From Geodermatophilus sp. DSM 45219 (GTDB taxonomy: Bacteria; Actinomycetota; Actinomycetes; Mycobacteriales; Geodermatophilaceae), in the NCBI RefSeq assembly GCF_900104025.1, contig NZ_FNIQ01000007.1, positions 124,001 through 188,000 of the forward strand: a stretch of DNA of 64,000 nucleotides, in the 5' to 3' direction. Shown in pieces: positions 25,156 through 35,012 of the stretch. Position numbers and translations under genes: made by a program. Under the pieces are notes generated by a model that had not been told where the DNA came from, searched no databases, and was given only the letters and a program-made list of their open reading frames with translations. Within the stretch, counting starts at the first letter, position 1. The number at the start of each line of letters is the position of its first letter.

Positions 25156-25208
25156 GTCCTACTCGGGTCGGGGGGCTCGGTCGGGGGTGCGGCGGCGTCC
25201 CGCGGGGC

Positions 25209-25490
25209 TCAGCGGCCGGTGGCGCTGTGCCGGCCGGGCAGCTGCGCCTGGTCGACCTCGGGCAGCGGGGCGTCCAGGCCGGTACCGGCCCGCAGCTCGT
25301 CCTCGCGCTCGGCCATCGCGGCGCGCACGTCGGCCCCGAAGTCACCGATGGCGTCGGCCAGGTCGCGCAGGCCCTCGGCGATCGAGCCGCCGATGCCGGC
25401 GGGGGTGATCTTCTCCGCCGCGGCGGAGAGCTTGCGGACGACGAGGACGCCGATGGTGACGCCCATCGCCAACCAGAACAGCCGGCGCAT
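25209..25490 (-). CDS. Small membrane-anchored protein (DUF6167-like)
   Basis: 93 residues: one N-terminal transmembrane helix (about 3-18), then an amphipathic, acidic cytoplasmic-looking tail. It resembles the DUF6167 proteins found between DUF948 and alaS in actinobacteria. Its ATG overlaps the stop of the DUF948 gene (TGATG), so the pair is coupled. No function is known. The family number is recalled from position and shape, not from a search. Confidence 0.85.
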   Translation of the reverse strand: MRRLFWLAMGVTIGVLVVRKLSAAAEKITPAGIGGSIAEGLRDLADAIGDFGADVRAAMAEREDELRAGTGLDAPLPEVDQAQLPGRHSATGR

Positions 25491-25915
25491 CAGGCGGCCC
25501 GCCGGGCGGAGCGGCGCGCGCGGCGCTCGGCCTTGTCACGGGCGGCGGCGTCGGCGAGGGCCTGGCCCTCCCGCTTCTTGCGGGCGGCGCTGCGCACGCC
25601 GTAGCTGAACGCGGCCACCTTGATCAGCGGGCTGCCGATGGTGGCGGCGACGACGCTGGTGAGGGCGGCGACGTTGCTCGAGACGTTGGCGGCGTTGCCG
25701 GTGATGTCGTCGACCCGCTCCAGGTTGCTGTTGACGTGGGCGACCGTCGTCGACGCCTGGCTCAGGATCGGCCCGCTCTGCTCCCGGGTCTGGCGGATCG
25801 TCAGCGTCGCCTCGTCCAGCGTGCGACCCAGCTTGAGGATCGGGACGGCGAGCAGCACCACCAGCAGCACCAGCGCCAGCGCTGCGATCAGTCCGGCCCA
25901 CTCTCCTGCGGACAC
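25490..25915 (-). CDS. DUF948 membrane protein
   Basis: 141 residues from a GTG at 25915 with an AGGAGGA site upstream. One N-terminal transmembrane helix is followed by a coiled-coil-like region (TLTIRQTREQSGPILSQAST) of the sort seen in DUF948 and methyl-accepting-like proteins, then a second hydrophobic patch and a strongly basic C-terminus. Conserved partner of the DUF6167-like gene. Function unknown; a scaffold at the membrane is a guess. Confidence 0.87.
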   Translation of the reverse strand: MSAGEWAGLIAALALVLLVVLLAVPILKLGRTLDEATLTIRQTREQSGPILSQASTTVAHVNSNLERVDDITGNAANVSSNVAALTSVVAATIGSPLIKVAAFSYGVRSAARKKREGQALADAAARDKAERRARRSARRAA

Positions 25916-26045
25916 CCGGTCCTCCTGGTTGTTCGACGTCGATCTGCGGCGTCCGGGTCCGCCCCGCCGGTCGCCGCCGGCGGGCGTCGGCCCGGCGTGG
26001 TCACAGTAGTCGGGGGCCCCGACGGCCGTCCGTGCCCCGCCGGGC

Positions 26046-27374
26046 TCAGCGGCCGCGGCGGAGGATCGCCCGCAGCTTGGGCAGCCGGGCGGCGATCGTC
26101 GCCTCGGCGCCGCGGTTGGTCGGCCGGTAGTAGTCCTTGCCCACCAGGGCGTCGGGCGGGTACTGCTGGGGCACGACGCCGTCGGGGTGGGCGTGCGGGT
26201 AGACGTAGCTGCCGCCGTGGCCGAGCTTCTTCGCTCCCGCGTAGTGCGCATCGCGCAACCCCGCCGGCACCGGCCCGGCCAGCCCCGCCCGCACGTCGGC
26301 GACCGACTCGCCCATCGCGACGGTGACCGCGTTGGACTTCGGCGCGGTGGCCAGGTGGACGACGGCCTGCGCCAGCGGGAAGTGGCCCTCGGGCATGCCG
26401 ATGAAGGCGACGGCCTCGGCGGCGGCGACCGCGGTCTGCAGCGCCGTCGGGTCGGCCATGCCGATGTCCTCGCTGGCGGAGATGACCAGCCGGCGGGCGA
26501 TGAAGCGCGGGTCCTCCCCTGCCTCGACCATGCGGGCGAGGTAGTGCACGGCGGCGTCGACGTCGCTGCCGCGGATCGACTTGATCAGCGCGCTGGCGAC
26601 GTCGTAGTGCTGGTCGCCCTGCCGGTCGTAGCGCACCGCGGCCTGGGCGACCGCCGTCTCCAGCGTCGCGAGGTCGAGCACCTCGGCCCCGGCCGCCCGG
26701 GCCGCACCCGCCCCCGACTCCAGCGCGGTGAGCGCCTTGCGGCCGTCCCCGCCGGCGATCCGGACCAGGTGCTCCTCGGCCTCCGGGCTCAGCGTCACCC
26801 CGCCGTCCAGCCCCCGGTCGCTGGTGAGCGCCCGGTGCAGCAGCGTGCGGACGTCGCCGTCGTCCAGTGGCTGCAACGCGAGCACCAGGCTGCGGGACAG
26901 CAGCGGGCTGACCACGGAGAAGAACGGGTTCTCGGTGGTGGCGGCGATGAGGCTGACGATCCGGTCCTCGACCGCGGACAGCAGGCTGTCCTGCTGGGTC
27001 TTGGAGAAGCGGTGCACCTCGTCGATGAACAGCACCGTGCGCCGGCCGGCGAAGGTCAGCTCGCGCTTGGCGCTCGCGATGACCGCGCGGACCTCCTTGA
27101 CCCCGGCGTCCAGGGCCGACAGCTGCACGAACTGGCGCTTGGTGGCCAGCGAGATGACGTGGGCGAGGGTGGTCTTGCCGGTGCCCGGCGGGCCGTAGAG
27201 CACCAGCGACATCGGCTCGTCGGCCTCGACCAGTCGGCGCAGCGGCGCGCGCGGGCCGAGCAGGTGCGACTGGCCGACGACCTCGTCGAGCGACCGCGGC
27301 CGCATCCGGACGGCGAGCGGCGCCCCCGGGTCGACGCCCGTGGCCTCCTGCGCCGGCTCGTCGAACAGCGACAC
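26046..27374 (-). CDS. rarA: Replication-associated recombination factor RarA
   Basis: AAA+ ATPase of the clamp-loader group that acts at stalled replication forks. 442 residues from a GTG. Walker A is [12 protein letters not shown], Walker [11 protein letters not shown], and sensor ATTENPFF is present. The C-terminal part is the tetramerisation domain with [20 protein letters not shown]. In this region in M. tuberculosis too (Rv2559c). It is divergent from the aldo/keto reductase. Confidence 0.95.
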   Translation of the reverse strand: MSLFDEPAQEATGVDPGAPLAVRMRPRSLDEVVGQSHLLGPRAPLRRLVEADEPMSLVLYGPPGTGKTTLAHVISLATKRQFVQLSALDAGVKEVRAVIASAKRELTFAGRRTVLFIDEVHRFSKTQQDSLLSAVEDRIVSLIAATTENPFFSVVSPLLSRSLVLALQPLDDGDVRTLLHRALTSDRGLDGGVTLSPEAEEHLVRIAGGDGRKALTALESGAGAARAAGAEVLDLATLETAVAQAAVRYDRQGDQHYDVASALIKSIRGSDVDAAVHYLARMVEAGEDPRFIARRLVISASEDIGMADPTALQTAVAAAEAVAFIGMPEGHFPLAQAVVHLATAPKSNAVTVAMGESVADVRAGLAGPVPAGLRDAHYAGAKKLGHGGSYVYPHAHPDGVVPQQYPPDALVGKDYYRPTNRGAEATIAARLPKLRAILRRGR

Positions 27375-27480
27375 CGTGCCCTCACCTCGCTCCCGCGGGG
27401 CGCTCGGCTCCTCGCTGCGATGCTCGCGCCCCTGTCCGCTCAGAGGTTGCCGACGCTACCCGCGGGGCACGACAGGGTCC

Positions 27481-28338
27481 GTGCAGCAGCGACGCATCGG
27501 AGACCAGACCGTCAGTGCCGTCGGGCTCGGGGCGATGCCCCTGTCGACCAAGGACGACCGGCCCTCACCGGAGGACGCGCAGGCGGTGGTGCACGCGGCC
27601 CTGGACGCCGGCGTGACCCTCATCGACACCGCCGACGCCTACGCCCGCGACGAGGCGGAGTTCGGCCACAACGAGGAGCTGGTCGCCGCGGCGCTGTCCT
27701 CCTACGGGGGCTCGGCCGGCTCCGTGCTGGTGGCGACCAAGGGCGGGCACACCCGGCGCGGGAGCGACTGGGAGCTGGACGGCTCCCCTGCCTACCTCCG
27801 CACGGCGTGCGAGGACTCGCTGCGCCGGCTGGGTGTCGACGCGATCGGTCTCTACCAGTTCCACCGGCCCGACCCGGAGACGCCGTGGGAGGAGTCGATG
27901 GGCGCGCTGCGGCAGCTGGCCGACGACGGGCTGGTGCGCATGGTCGGCATCTCCAACGCCGACGTCGCGCAGATCGACGTCGCCCGCTCGATCGTCGGGC
28001 CGGCGCTGGTGAGCGTGCAGAACCAGTTCTCCCCCGGCTGGCGGTTCTCCGCCGACGAGCTGGCGCACTGCGAGGCGCACGGGCTGGCGTTCATCCCGTG
28101 GAGCCCGTTCGGCGGGGTGTCGGCGGCCGGGTCCCTGTCGTCGTCCGCGCCGGCGTTCGCCGAGGTCGCCGAGGAGCTCGGGGTGTCGGTCTACCGGGTG
28201 ACGCTGGCCTGGCACCTGGCGCAGTCCGAGGTCGTCGTCCCCATCCCGGGTGCGTCCCGGCCGTCGTCCATCGAGGACTCCGCGGCCGCGGCCGACCTGC
28301 AGCTGACCCCCGACCAGCTCGCCCGCCTGTCCTCCTGA
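27481..28338 (+). CDS. Aldo/keto reductase
   Basis: NADPH-dependent oxidoreductase of the TIM-barrel family. 285 residues from the GTG at 27481; homology starts at VSAVGLGAMPLS. The catalytic tetrad is recognisable: D and Y in DTADAYARDE, K in VATKGG, H in YQFHRPD. The C-terminal cofactor site VPIPGASRPSSIEDS is intact. Substrate unknown. A 63-bp palindromic repeat starts 13 bp after its stop codon. Confidence 0.92.
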   Translation: MQQRRIGDQTVSAVGLGAMPLSTKDDRPSPEDAQAVVHAALDAGVTLIDTADAYARDEAEFGHNEELVAAALSSYGGSAGSVLVATKGGHTRRGSDWELDGSPAYLRTACEDSLRRLGVDAIGLYQFHRPDPETPWEESMGALRQLADDGLVRMVGISNADVAQIDVARSIVGPALVSVQNQFSPGWRFSADELAHCEAHGLAFIPWSPFGGVSAAGSLSSSAPAFAEVAEELGVSVYRVTLAWHLAQSEVVVPIPGASRPSSIEDSAAAADLQLTPDQLARLSS

Positions 28339-28351
28339 CGCCTGAGATCCC

Positions 28352-28414
28352 CGTGATCATCGGCGAGTGGCCGCCAGTCCCGGCGTGTCGGACAGCCACC
28401 TGACGATGATCACG
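28352..28414. repeat. 63-bp near-palindromic repeat, copy A
   Basis: Begins CGTGATCATCGGC and ends GATGATCACG, so the outer 10 bases are perfect inverted repeats; the interior pairs imperfectly. Same length and end sequences as copies B and C. It follows the aldo/keto reductase gene and could act as a hairpin terminator or be a REP-like element. Confidence 0.9.
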
Positions 28415-28504
28415 GCCGGTTGACGGCTGTCCACAGCGGCTGCGGTACTCCACAGTCACCCGCCGGAACGGCTGAGTCCGGCGCGTCGGTAGCAGCCTCG
28501 CCCG

Positions 28505-29368
28505 GTGTCTCCACCCCCGACGTTCACCGCCGCCTCCGCCCGCGCCGCCGGACTGACCAGGGGCCGACTGCGCGGACCGCGGTTCGTCCGGCTCGCCCAC
28601 GACTTCGTCGTGCGACTGGACGACGCGATCGACTCCCGGGAGCGCCTGGCTCTGCTCGCCGGTCTACTGCCTGCGGACGCCGCCTACAGCCACGCCACCG
28701 CTGCCGCGCTGCTCGGTGCGCACGTGGACCTGCCGGCCCGCGCCCACGTCGCGATGACCCCGCGCCGGGTGCTCCCCCAGCGCGCCGAGTTCGTCGTGCA
28801 CGCGCGTGGGCTGACCGAGCAGGACGTCGTCCTCCATCGTGGGCTGCGCACGACGTCCGGACCGCAGACCTGGCTCGACCTCGCCGGACAGCTGCCGGCG
28901 CACGAACTGCTCGCGGTCGGCGACGCACTGATGCGCGGCGGTCACCTGCCGCCCGAGGCGTTGGCCCGTCGCCTGGAGCGCGCGGCCCGGGTCCGTGGTG
29001 TGGTTCGAGCCCGCGAGTGCGCGCCGTTGCTGGACCCGCGGTCGATGTCCCGACCGGAGAGCCTGGTGCGGTACTGGTTGGTCACCAGCGATCTGCCCGA
29101 CCCGCAGCCCCAGCTGCCCGTCTGCGACCGGTGGGGCCGCGTCGTCGCACACGCCGACCTCGGATACGAGGAGTGGAAGGTCCTGCTGGAGTACGAGGGT
29201 CGGCAGCACGCGGAGCCCGAGCAATTCGGCAGGGACGTCGACCGGTACTCGCTCGTGGCTGCGGACGGCTGGCTGGTCCTCCGCTTCGCAGCCCGGCATG
29301 CCGAGAACCCCGCCCTCGTCGTGGATCGCACGCGCCGAGCGCTGGTCAGCCGCGGCTGGCGACCGTGA
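28505..29368 (+). CDS. DUF559-type protein with AbiEi-like N-terminal region
   Basis: 287 residues from a GTG. Residues 1-160 resemble the winged-helix/AbiEi-type region common in actinobacterial 'hypothetical' families (FTAASARAAGLTRGRLRG; SHATAAALLG). The C-terminal 90 residues look like a Vsr/restriction-endonuclease-like DUF559 fold: ADLGYEEWKVLLEYEGRQH, then DVDRYSLVAADGW and VLRF, with D and E in nuclease-like positions. Many such genes occur in multiple copies in actinobacteria and none that I know is characterised. No cognate toxin is adjacent. Its stop codon lies inside repeat copy B. Confidence 0.75.
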   Translation: MSPPPTFTAASARAAGLTRGRLRGPRFVRLAHDFVVRLDDAIDSRERLALLAGLLPADAAYSHATAAALLGAHVDLPARAHVAMTPRRVLPQRAEFVVHARGLTEQDVVLHRGLRTTSGPQTWLDLAGQLPAHELLAVGDALMRGGHLPPEALARRLERAARVRGVVRARECAPLLDPRSMSRPESLVRYWLVTSDLPDPQPQLPVCDRWGRVVAHADLGYEEWKVLLEYEGRQHAEPEQFGRDVDRYSLVAADGWLVLRFAARHAENPALVVDRTRRALVSRGWRP

Positions 29369-29426
29369 TCATCGGCAGCTGGTCGCTTGACACGCAGGAG
29401 CAGGCAGCCACCCGGCGATGATCACG
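29364..29426. repeat. 63-bp near-palindromic repeat, copy B
   Basis: Outer arms CGTGATCATCG and CGATGATCACG are a perfect 11-base inverted repeat. It supplies the stop codon of the DUF559-type gene (TGA at 29366-29368) and ends 32 bp before the next gene. Confidence 0.9.
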
Positions 29427-29458
29427 GCGGCCTGGACCGGCGCCGGGAGGATGGGCGC

Positions 29459-30028
29459 ATGACGACGTCCGCACTGCCGCCGGTCCGTCGGGACGACGCG
29501 CTGGCGCTCTGGTCGGCCTGCACCGCCACCCGCCCGGGACCCGTGCCGCCCGAGGAGGAGCCGTGGGTGGGCCGGTTCGGCGACTCCGCCGCGCTGGCCG
29601 ACGAGCTGCTGGCCCTGGTGCTCGCCGGTACCAAGCGGGCCACGGCCGGGCTCGCCCTCGACCACGCGCTGGAGGCCGAGCCGCTGCCCCGTGTCGGCGG
29701 CCACTGGGTGGTCTGCGACGGCGCCGGCACCCCGCGGGCGGTCCTGCGCACGACCGAGCTGCGGCTGGGACGGCTCGACAGCGTGGACGACGCCTTCGCC
29801 TGGGACGAGGGCGAGGACGACCGCACCCGCGACAGCTGGCTCGCCGGCCACGGGCGCTACTTCCGGCGCTCCCTGGCTGCTCGCGGGTTCGCGTGGGACG
29901 ACGACCTCGAGGTGGTGTTCGAGCGCTTCCGCGTCGTGTGGCCGCCCGACGTCGCCGACCGAGACGGCCTCGTGATCACCGGCAGGTGGTTGCCCGACAC
30001 GCCGGGTCGGGCAGCCACCCACCGATGA
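29459..30028 (+). CDS. ASCH-domain protein
   Basis: 189 residues from an ATG at 29459 preceded by GGGAGGA. The ASCH fold (a small beta-barrel related to PUA, proposed to bind RNA) is recognised from LVLAGTKRATAGLA near residue 57 and the C-terminal FAWDEGEDDRTRDSWLAGH and FERFRVVWP. Some members are nucleoside or acylcytidine amidohydrolases; the active role here is open. The last 19 or so residues (from VITGRWLP) are encoded by repeat copy C, which also supplies the stop codon, so the tail was probably acquired from the repeat. Confidence 0.82.
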   Translation: MTTSALPPVRRDDALALWSACTATRPGPVPPEEEPWVGRFGDSAALADELLALVLAGTKRATAGLALDHALEAEPLPRVGGHWVVCDGAGTPRAVLRTTELRLGRLDSVDDAFAWDEGEDDRTRDSWLAGHGRYFRRSLAARGFAWDDDLEVVFERFRVVWPPDVADRDGLVITGRWLPDTPGRAATHR

Positions 30029-30033
30029 TCACG
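29971..30033. repeat. 63-bp near-palindromic repeat, copy C
   Basis: The best palindrome of the three: the left 31 bases (CGTGATCACCGGCAGGTGG...) and the complement of the right part (CGTGATCATCGGTGGGTGG...) agree at nearly all positions. It overlaps the 3' end of the ASCH gene and ends 14 bp before the convergent end of aspS. Confidence 0.9.
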
Positions 30034-30047
30034 AAGGAGGGCCGGCT

Positions 30048-31823
30048 TCAGCCGGTCGGGTCGGTCGGCCCCGGGGCACCGGGCTCCCCGGGCAGCGCCG
30101 GCTCCTCCGGCTCCGCGTCGATGCCGGCCTCCTTGCGCTGCGCCTCGGTGATCGGCGTCGGCGCACCGGTCAGCGGGTCGAACCCGGCGCCGGTCTTGGG
30201 GAAGGCGATGACCTCGCGGATGGAGTCCACCCCGGCGAGCAGGGCGCAGGTGCGGTCCCAGCCGATCGCGGCGCCGGCGTGCGGAGGCGGGCCGTAGGCG
30301 AAGGCCTCGAGGAAGAACCCGAACCGCTCGCGGGCCTCCTCGCGGGACATCCCGAGGGTCTCGAACACCCGCTCCTGCAGGTCGGGGTCGGCGATGCGGA
30401 CCGACCCGCTGGCCAGCTCGTTGCCGTTGCACACCAGGTCGTAGGCGTCGGACAGCGCGCCGCCCTTGTCCTCGGCGAACCGGTCCCGCCACTCCGGCGT
30501 GGGCGAGGTGAACGGGTGGTGCATGAAGGTCCAGTCGCCGCTCTCGGTCTCCTCGAACATCGGGAAGTCGACGACGAAGAGGAACGACCACGAGCCCGGC
30601 TCGATCAGGTCCAGCCGGCGGGCGATCTCGTTGCGCGCCGCGCCGAGCAGCTCCTGCGCCGGGCGGCGCGCGCCCGCGGCGAAGAACACGCAGTCACCCG
30701 GCTGCGCCCCGACGGCCGCGACCAGCCCGGACCGCTCCTGCTCGGAGATGTTCTTGGCGACCGGCCCGCCCAGCGTGCCGTCCTCGGCGATCGTCACGTA
30801 CGCCAGGCCCCGGTGCCCGCGGGACCTCGCCCAGTCCTGCCAGGCGTCGAAGGCCCGCCGCGGCTGCGACCCGCCGCCGGGCATCACGATCGCGCCGACG
30901 TAGGGCGCCTGGAACACCCGGAACGGCGTCTCGGCGAAGTACGACGTCAGCTCGGTCAGCTCGATGCCGAAGCGCAGGTCCGGCTTGTCCGAGCCGAAGC
31001 GGTCCATCGCCTCGCGGTAGCTCATCCGCGGGATCTCCGGCACCTCGTAGGAGGCCAGCTCCCGCCACAGCGCCCGGACGACGTCCTCGACGACGGCGAG
31101 CACGTCGTCCCGCTCGACGAAGCTCATCTCGAAGTCCAGCTGGGTGAACTCCGGCTGCCGGTCGGCGCGGAAGTCCTCGTCCCGGAAGCAGCGCGCGATC
31201 TGGTAGTAGCGCTCCAGCCCGCCGATCATCAGCAGCTGCTTGAACAGCTGCGGGGACTGCGGCAGGGCGTACCACTTGCCCGGCTGCAGCCGCACCGGGA
31301 CGACGAAGTCGCGGGCGCCCTCCGGCGTGGAGCGGGTGAGGTCCGGCGTCTCGACCTCGACGAAGCCGTGCTGCGCCATGACCCCGCGGGCGACCCGGTT
31401 GACCTCCGAGCGCAGCCGCAGGACCCGGGCCGGCCCCTGCCGGCGCAGGTCGAGGTAGCGGTACCGGTAGCGGACGTCGTCCGAGGCGGGCTGGTCGGTC
31501 TCGATCGGGAACGGCAGCGGCGCCGACGCCGACAGGACGCGCAGCTCGGCCGCGGCCACCTCGATGTCGCCGGTCGGCAGCTCGGGGTTCTCGTTGCCCT
31601 CGGGACGCCGGCGCACCTCACCGGTGACCAGGACGCAGAACTCGTTGCGGAGGGCGTGCGCCTCCTCCTCGCGGACGACGACCTGGACGTAGCCCGAGGC
31701 GTCGCGCAGGTCGACGAAGACCACCCCGCCGTGGTCGCGGCGGCGGGCGACCCAGCCGGCGAGGGTGACGGTGGAACCGGCGTCGGACGCGCGCAGCGTG
31801 CCGGCGTCGTGGGTGCGGAGCAC
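30048..31823 (-). CDS. aspS: Aspartyl-tRNA synthetase, probably non-discriminating
   Basis: Charges tRNA-Asp, and in non-discriminating forms also tRNA-Asn. 591 residues with the OB-fold anticodon domain, the bacterial GAD insertion, and class II motifs ([25 protein letters not shown]). In the anticodon domain it has His at RRRDHGG (residue 31) and Gly at RPEGNEN, where the discriminating E. coli enzyme has Leu and Lys. Those two changes mark the non-discriminating form, which needs GatCAB to finish Asn-tRNA. GTG start. A short basic/Pro-rich tail ends the protein. Confidence 0.96.
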   Translation of the reverse strand: MLRTHDAGTLRASDAGSTVTLAGWVARRRDHGGVVFVDLRDASGYVQVVVREEEAHALRNEFCVLVTGEVRRRPEGNENPELPTGDIEVAAAELRVLSASAPLPFPIETDQPASDDVRYRYRYLDLRRQGPARVLRLRSEVNRVARGVMAQHGFVEVETPDLTRSTPEGARDFVVPVRLQPGKWYALPQSPQLFKQLLMIGGLERYYQIARCFRDEDFRADRQPEFTQLDFEMSFVERDDVLAVVEDVVRALWRELASYEVPEIPRMSYREAMDRFGSDKPDLRFGIELTELTSYFAETPFRVFQAPYVGAIVMPGGGSQPRRAFDAWQDWARSRGHRGLAYVTIAEDGTLGGPVAKNISEQERSGLVAAVGAQPGDCVFFAAGARRPAQELLGAARNEIARRLDLIEPGSWSFLFVVDFPMFEETESGDWTFMHHPFTSPTPEWRDRFAEDKGGALSDAYDLVCNGNELASGSVRIADPDLQERVFETLGMSREEARERFGFFLEAFAYGPPPHAGAAIGWDRTCALLAGVDSIREVIAFPKTGAGFDPLTGAPTPITEAQRKEAGIDAEPEEPALPGEPGAPGPTDPTG

Positions 31824-31847
31824 TTCAGGGCCTTTCCAGGGAGGGGG

Positions 31848-32834
31848 TCACCAGCGGTCGTGGACGTGCGCGCGGATGCGCTCGTCGTAGACGCGCTCGA
31901 GGTCTGCGAGCTGGGCGTCGGTGAGCGGGGGCAGCTCGGCGGCGGCGACGTTGCCCAGGACCTGCTCGACGGTCCGGGCGCCGGGGATCACCGTGGTCAC
32001 GCCGGGCTGGTCGATCACCCAGCGCAGCGCGAAGGCGGCGGTCGGGGCGTCGCCGGCGATCTCGGCGACCTCGCGCGCGGCGGCCAGGCCGACCTCGAAC
32101 GGCACCCCGGAGAAGGTCTCGCCGACGTCGAAGGCCTCGCCGTTGCGGTTGAAGTTCCGGTGGTCGTCCGGGGCGAACGTCGTCGTCTCGTCGTACTTGC
32201 CGGTCAGCAGCCCGCTGGCCAGCGGCACCCGGGCGAGGATGCCGACGTCGGCCTTCACCGCCGCGGGCAGCAACTCCTCCAGCGGCTTGCGCCGGAAGAC
32301 GTTCAGGATGACCTGCAGCGACTGCACGCCCGGCCGCTGGAGGGCGCGCAACCCCTCGGCCACGGTCTCCACCGACACCCCGTACGCGGCGATCGCACCC
32401 TCGGCGACGAGGGTGTCGAGGGTGTCGTAGACGCGGTCGTCCTCGTAGGTCGCCGGCGGCGGGCAGTGCAGCTGGACCAGGTCGAGCGTCTCCACGCCGA
32501 GGTTGCGGCGAGACCGGTCGACCCAGGCGCGCAGGTTCTCCGGCGTGTACTGGGCGGCCTCGAACGGGTCGGCCCGGCGGCCGGCCTTGGTCGCCACGAA
32601 CGGCCGGTCCGAGCGGGCCACGAGCGCCCGGCGGATGCGCTCCTCGGAGCGGCCGTCGCCGTAGACGTCGGCGGTGTCGAGCAGGGTGATCCCGGCGTCC
32701 AGCGCGGCGTCGAGGACGTCGGCGGCGGCGTGGTCGTCGACGTCCCCCCAGTCCGCGCCGAGCTGCCAGGTGCCCAGGCCGACGACGCTGACGTCGGCCC
32801 CCGTCCGGCCGAGCGGCCGCTGCTGCATGCTCAT
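31848..32834 (-). CDS. Aldo/keto reductase
   Basis: 328 residues, a second and unrelated-looking member of the family in this window. Tetrad residues: D and Y in DTADVYGDG, K in VATKAG, H in LVQLHCPP. The cofactor loop VIPGARTVEQVLGN is present. It starts MSMQQRPLGRTGADVSVVGLGTW, typical of the general-stress or YhdN-like subgroup. It lies 24 bp upstream of aspS on the same strand, so co-transcription is possible. Substrate unknown. Confidence 0.93.
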   Translation of the reverse strand: MSMQQRPLGRTGADVSVVGLGTWQLGADWGDVDDHAAADVLDAALDAGITLLDTADVYGDGRSEERIRRALVARSDRPFVATKAGRRADPFEAAQYTPENLRAWVDRSRRNLGVETLDLVQLHCPPPATYEDDRVYDTLDTLVAEGAIAAYGVSVETVAEGLRALQRPGVQSLQVILNVFRRKPLEELLPAAVKADVGILARVPLASGLLTGKYDETTTFAPDDHRNFNRNGEAFDVGETFSGVPFEVGLAAAREVAEIAGDAPTAAFALRWVIDQPGVTTVIPGARTVEQVLGNVAAAELPPLTDAQLADLERVYDERIRAHVHDRW

Positions 32835-32898
32835 CCCCTACCTCCGGTTCGGCTCCGCACTCGCTCCGCTCCTCGCTCGCTGGCGCTCGCTGCGATGC

Positions 32899-34176
32899 TC
32901 ACTCGTGCGTCGCTCTCACGTTCACGCTCGCACGCACGCGCTCGAACAGCTCGCCCACCGGGACGGGGTGCTGCTCGCCGGTGCGCATGTCCTTGAGCTG
33001 GCCGACGCCCTCGGCCAGGTCCCGCTCGCCGACGACGACGACGTGCGAGGCGCCCGACCGGTCGGCGGCCTTCATCGCGCCCTTGAGCCCGCGCCCGCCG
33101 TAGACGGTGTCCGCCGAGACGCCGGCCGAGCGGAGCTGCCCGACCAGGCGGACCGCCAGCCGCCTGGCCTCCTCGCCCAGCGGCACGACGAAGGCCTGCA
33201 CGCCGGTCACGGTGCCGACGTCGAGGCCCTCGGCCTGCACCGCCAGCAGCGTCCGGTCCACGCCGACGGCGTAGCCGATGCCCGAGACGTCCGGCCCGCC
33301 GAGCGCCGCGGACAGCCCGTCGTAGCGCCCACCGCCGCCGATCGCCGACTGCGCGCCCAGCCCGTGGTGCACGAACTCGAACGTCGTCTTCGTGTAGTAG
33401 TCCAGCCCGCGCACCAGCCGCGGCGCCTCGGTCCAGGGAACGCCCAGGTCGGTCAGGTGCTGGCGGACGGCGTCGTAGTGCGCCCTCGTGGAGTCCGAGA
33501 GGTGGTCGACCATCAGCGGGGCGTCGTCCAGCTGCGCCTGCACCTCGGGCCGCTTGTCGTCGAGGACGCGCAGCGGGTTGATCGCCGCGCGCCGCCGGGT
33601 GTCCTCGTCGAGGTCCAGCTTCTCCAGGTACGCCACCAGCAGCTCGCGGTACTGCGGCCGGCAGGTGGCGTCGCCGAGCGAGGTCAGCAGCAGCTCGAAG
33701 TCGGTGAGCCCGAGGTCGCGGAAGCCCTGCACGCCCAGTGCCACCACCTCGGCGTCCAGCGCCGGGTCGTCGACGCCGAGGGCCTCCATGTCGACCTGGG
33801 TGAAGTGCCGGTAGCGCCCGGCCTGCGGACGCTCGTAGCGGAACGCCGAGCCGACCGTCCACAGCTTCACCGGCAGCGCGCCGGTGTGCAGCCGGTGCTC
33901 GATGAACGCCCGCACCAGCCCGGCGGTGAGCTCCGGGCGCAGGGTCAGCGAGCGGCCGCCGCGGTCGTCGAAGGTGTACATCTCCTTCGTCACGACGTCG
34001 GTGGACTCCCCCACCCCGCGGGAGAAGACGGCGGTCTCCTCGAACACCGGCGTCTCGACGTAGCCGTAGCCCGCCCGCCGCAGCGGCGCGGTCAGCGTCT
34101 CGCGGACGGCGAGGAAGCGCTCGGACTCCGGCGGCAGCGTGTCGAACGTGCCCTTCGGCGCGGTCAGGCCGCTCAC
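32899..34176 (-). CDS. hisS: Histidyl-tRNA synthetase
   Basis: 425 residues from the GTG at 34176, which overlaps the stop of the hydrolase gene (GTGA). The family begins at once: [18 protein letters not shown]. Motif 2 region [20 protein letters not shown], the His-specific [13 protein letters not shown] and GGGGRYDGL are present. The C-terminal anticodon-binding domain is complete. Gene order hydrolase-hisS is as in M. tuberculosis (Rv2581c-Rv2580c). Confidence 0.96.
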   Translation of the reverse strand: MSGLTAPKGTFDTLPPESERFLAVRETLTAPLRRAGYGYVETPVFEETAVFSRGVGESTDVVTKEMYTFDDRGGRSLTLRPELTAGLVRAFIEHRLHTGALPVKLWTVGSAFRYERPQAGRYRHFTQVDMEALGVDDPALDAEVVALGVQGFRDLGLTDFELLLTSLGDATCRPQYRELLVAYLEKLDLDEDTRRRAAINPLRVLDDKRPEVQAQLDDAPLMVDHLSDSTRAHYDAVRQHLTDLGVPWTEAPRLVRGLDYYTKTTFEFVHHGLGAQSAIGGGGRYDGLSAALGGPDVSGIGYAVGVDRTLLAVQAEGLDVGTVTGVQAFVVPLGEEARRLAVRLVGQLRSAGVSADTVYGGRGLKGAMKAADRSGASHVVVVGERDLAEGVGQLKDMRTGEQHPVPVGELFERVRASVNVRATHE

Positions 34177-34856
34177 AGCCCCCGGCCCCTCGGAGCGCCC
34201 GCGGCCTCGGCCAGGTAGGGGTTGGTCGCCCGCTCCCGGCCGATCGTCGTCGCCGCGCCGTGCCCGGGCAGCACCACCGTCTCGTCGTCCAGCGGCAGGA
34301 CGACGTCGCGCAGCGACCGCAGCATCGCCTCCCACGACCCGCCGGGCAGGTCGACCCGGCCCACCGAGCCGGCGAACAGCACGTCGCCGGCCAGCAGCCC
34401 CGGGGCCTCGCCCAGGTCCAGGGAGAACACCACCGACCCCTGGGTGTGCCCGGGGGCGTGGCGGACGGTCAGCTCGACGCCGGCGAGCGAGAGCACCGCG
34501 CCGTCGTCCAGGGGCTTCACGTCGGTGGGGTCGGGCAGCCGCACGCCGGTGACCAGCGGGGCCAGCTGCGGGCCGTGCCACGTCGCCGGGTCGGACAGCA
34601 TCCCGTTGTCGGCCGGGTGCAGGTACGCGGGGATGTCGTAGCCGTCGCAGACCGGCAGCACCGAGAAGGTGTGGTCGAGGTGGCCGTGGGTGAGCACGAC
34701 GGCGACCGGCTTCAGCCCGTCCTCGGCCAGCATCCGGGCCAGCGGCTCGACGGCGTCCATGCCGGGGTCGACCACCACGCACTCCTGCCCGGGCCCCGGG
34801 GCGACGGCGTAGCAGTTGGTGCCGAACGCGCCGGCGGGGAACGAGCGGATGAGCAC
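34173..34856 (-). CDS. Metallo-beta-lactamase-fold hydrolase (glyoxalase II-like)
   Basis: 227 residues. Metal-binding motifs: THGHLDH (63-69 region), a His in APGHTQGS, Asp in [14 protein letters not shown], and a final His in VLPGHGAAT, the complete set for a binuclear site. Closest in kind to small glyoxalase II/YcbL-type thioesterases. Divergent from the secreted cyclophilin gene and coupled to hisS by a 4-bp overlap. The true substrate is not evident. Confidence 0.92.
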   Translation of the reverse strand: MLIRSFPAGAFGTNCYAVAPGPGQECVVVDPGMDAVEPLARMLAEDGLKPVAVVLTHGHLDHTFSVLPVCDGYDIPAYLHPADNGMLSDPATWHGPQLAPLVTGVRLPDPTDVKPLDDGAVLSLAGVELTVRHAPGHTQGSVVFSLDLGEAPGLLAGDVLFAGSVGRVDLPGGSWEAMLRSLRDVVLPLDDETVVLPGHGAATTIGRERATNPYLAEAAGAPRGRGL

Positions 34857-35012
34857 CCGTGCAGGTTACGCGGGGGCCCCGCGCCGCTCCGGACGTCTCC
34901 GTTCCCAGGGAACGGTCAGGCGGACGACCTAGACTCGGCGCTTCGACCAGCGGGGTGCGGGCGCACACACGGACGTCCCCCCGCAGCCGTCCGTCCCGAG
35001 GAGTACCGACCC

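Noticed and set aside
28352..30033. Integron attC sites for the 63-bp repeats
   Set aside because: No GTTRRRY-type core sites and no integrase were seen; the layout is similar but the key sequences are missing.
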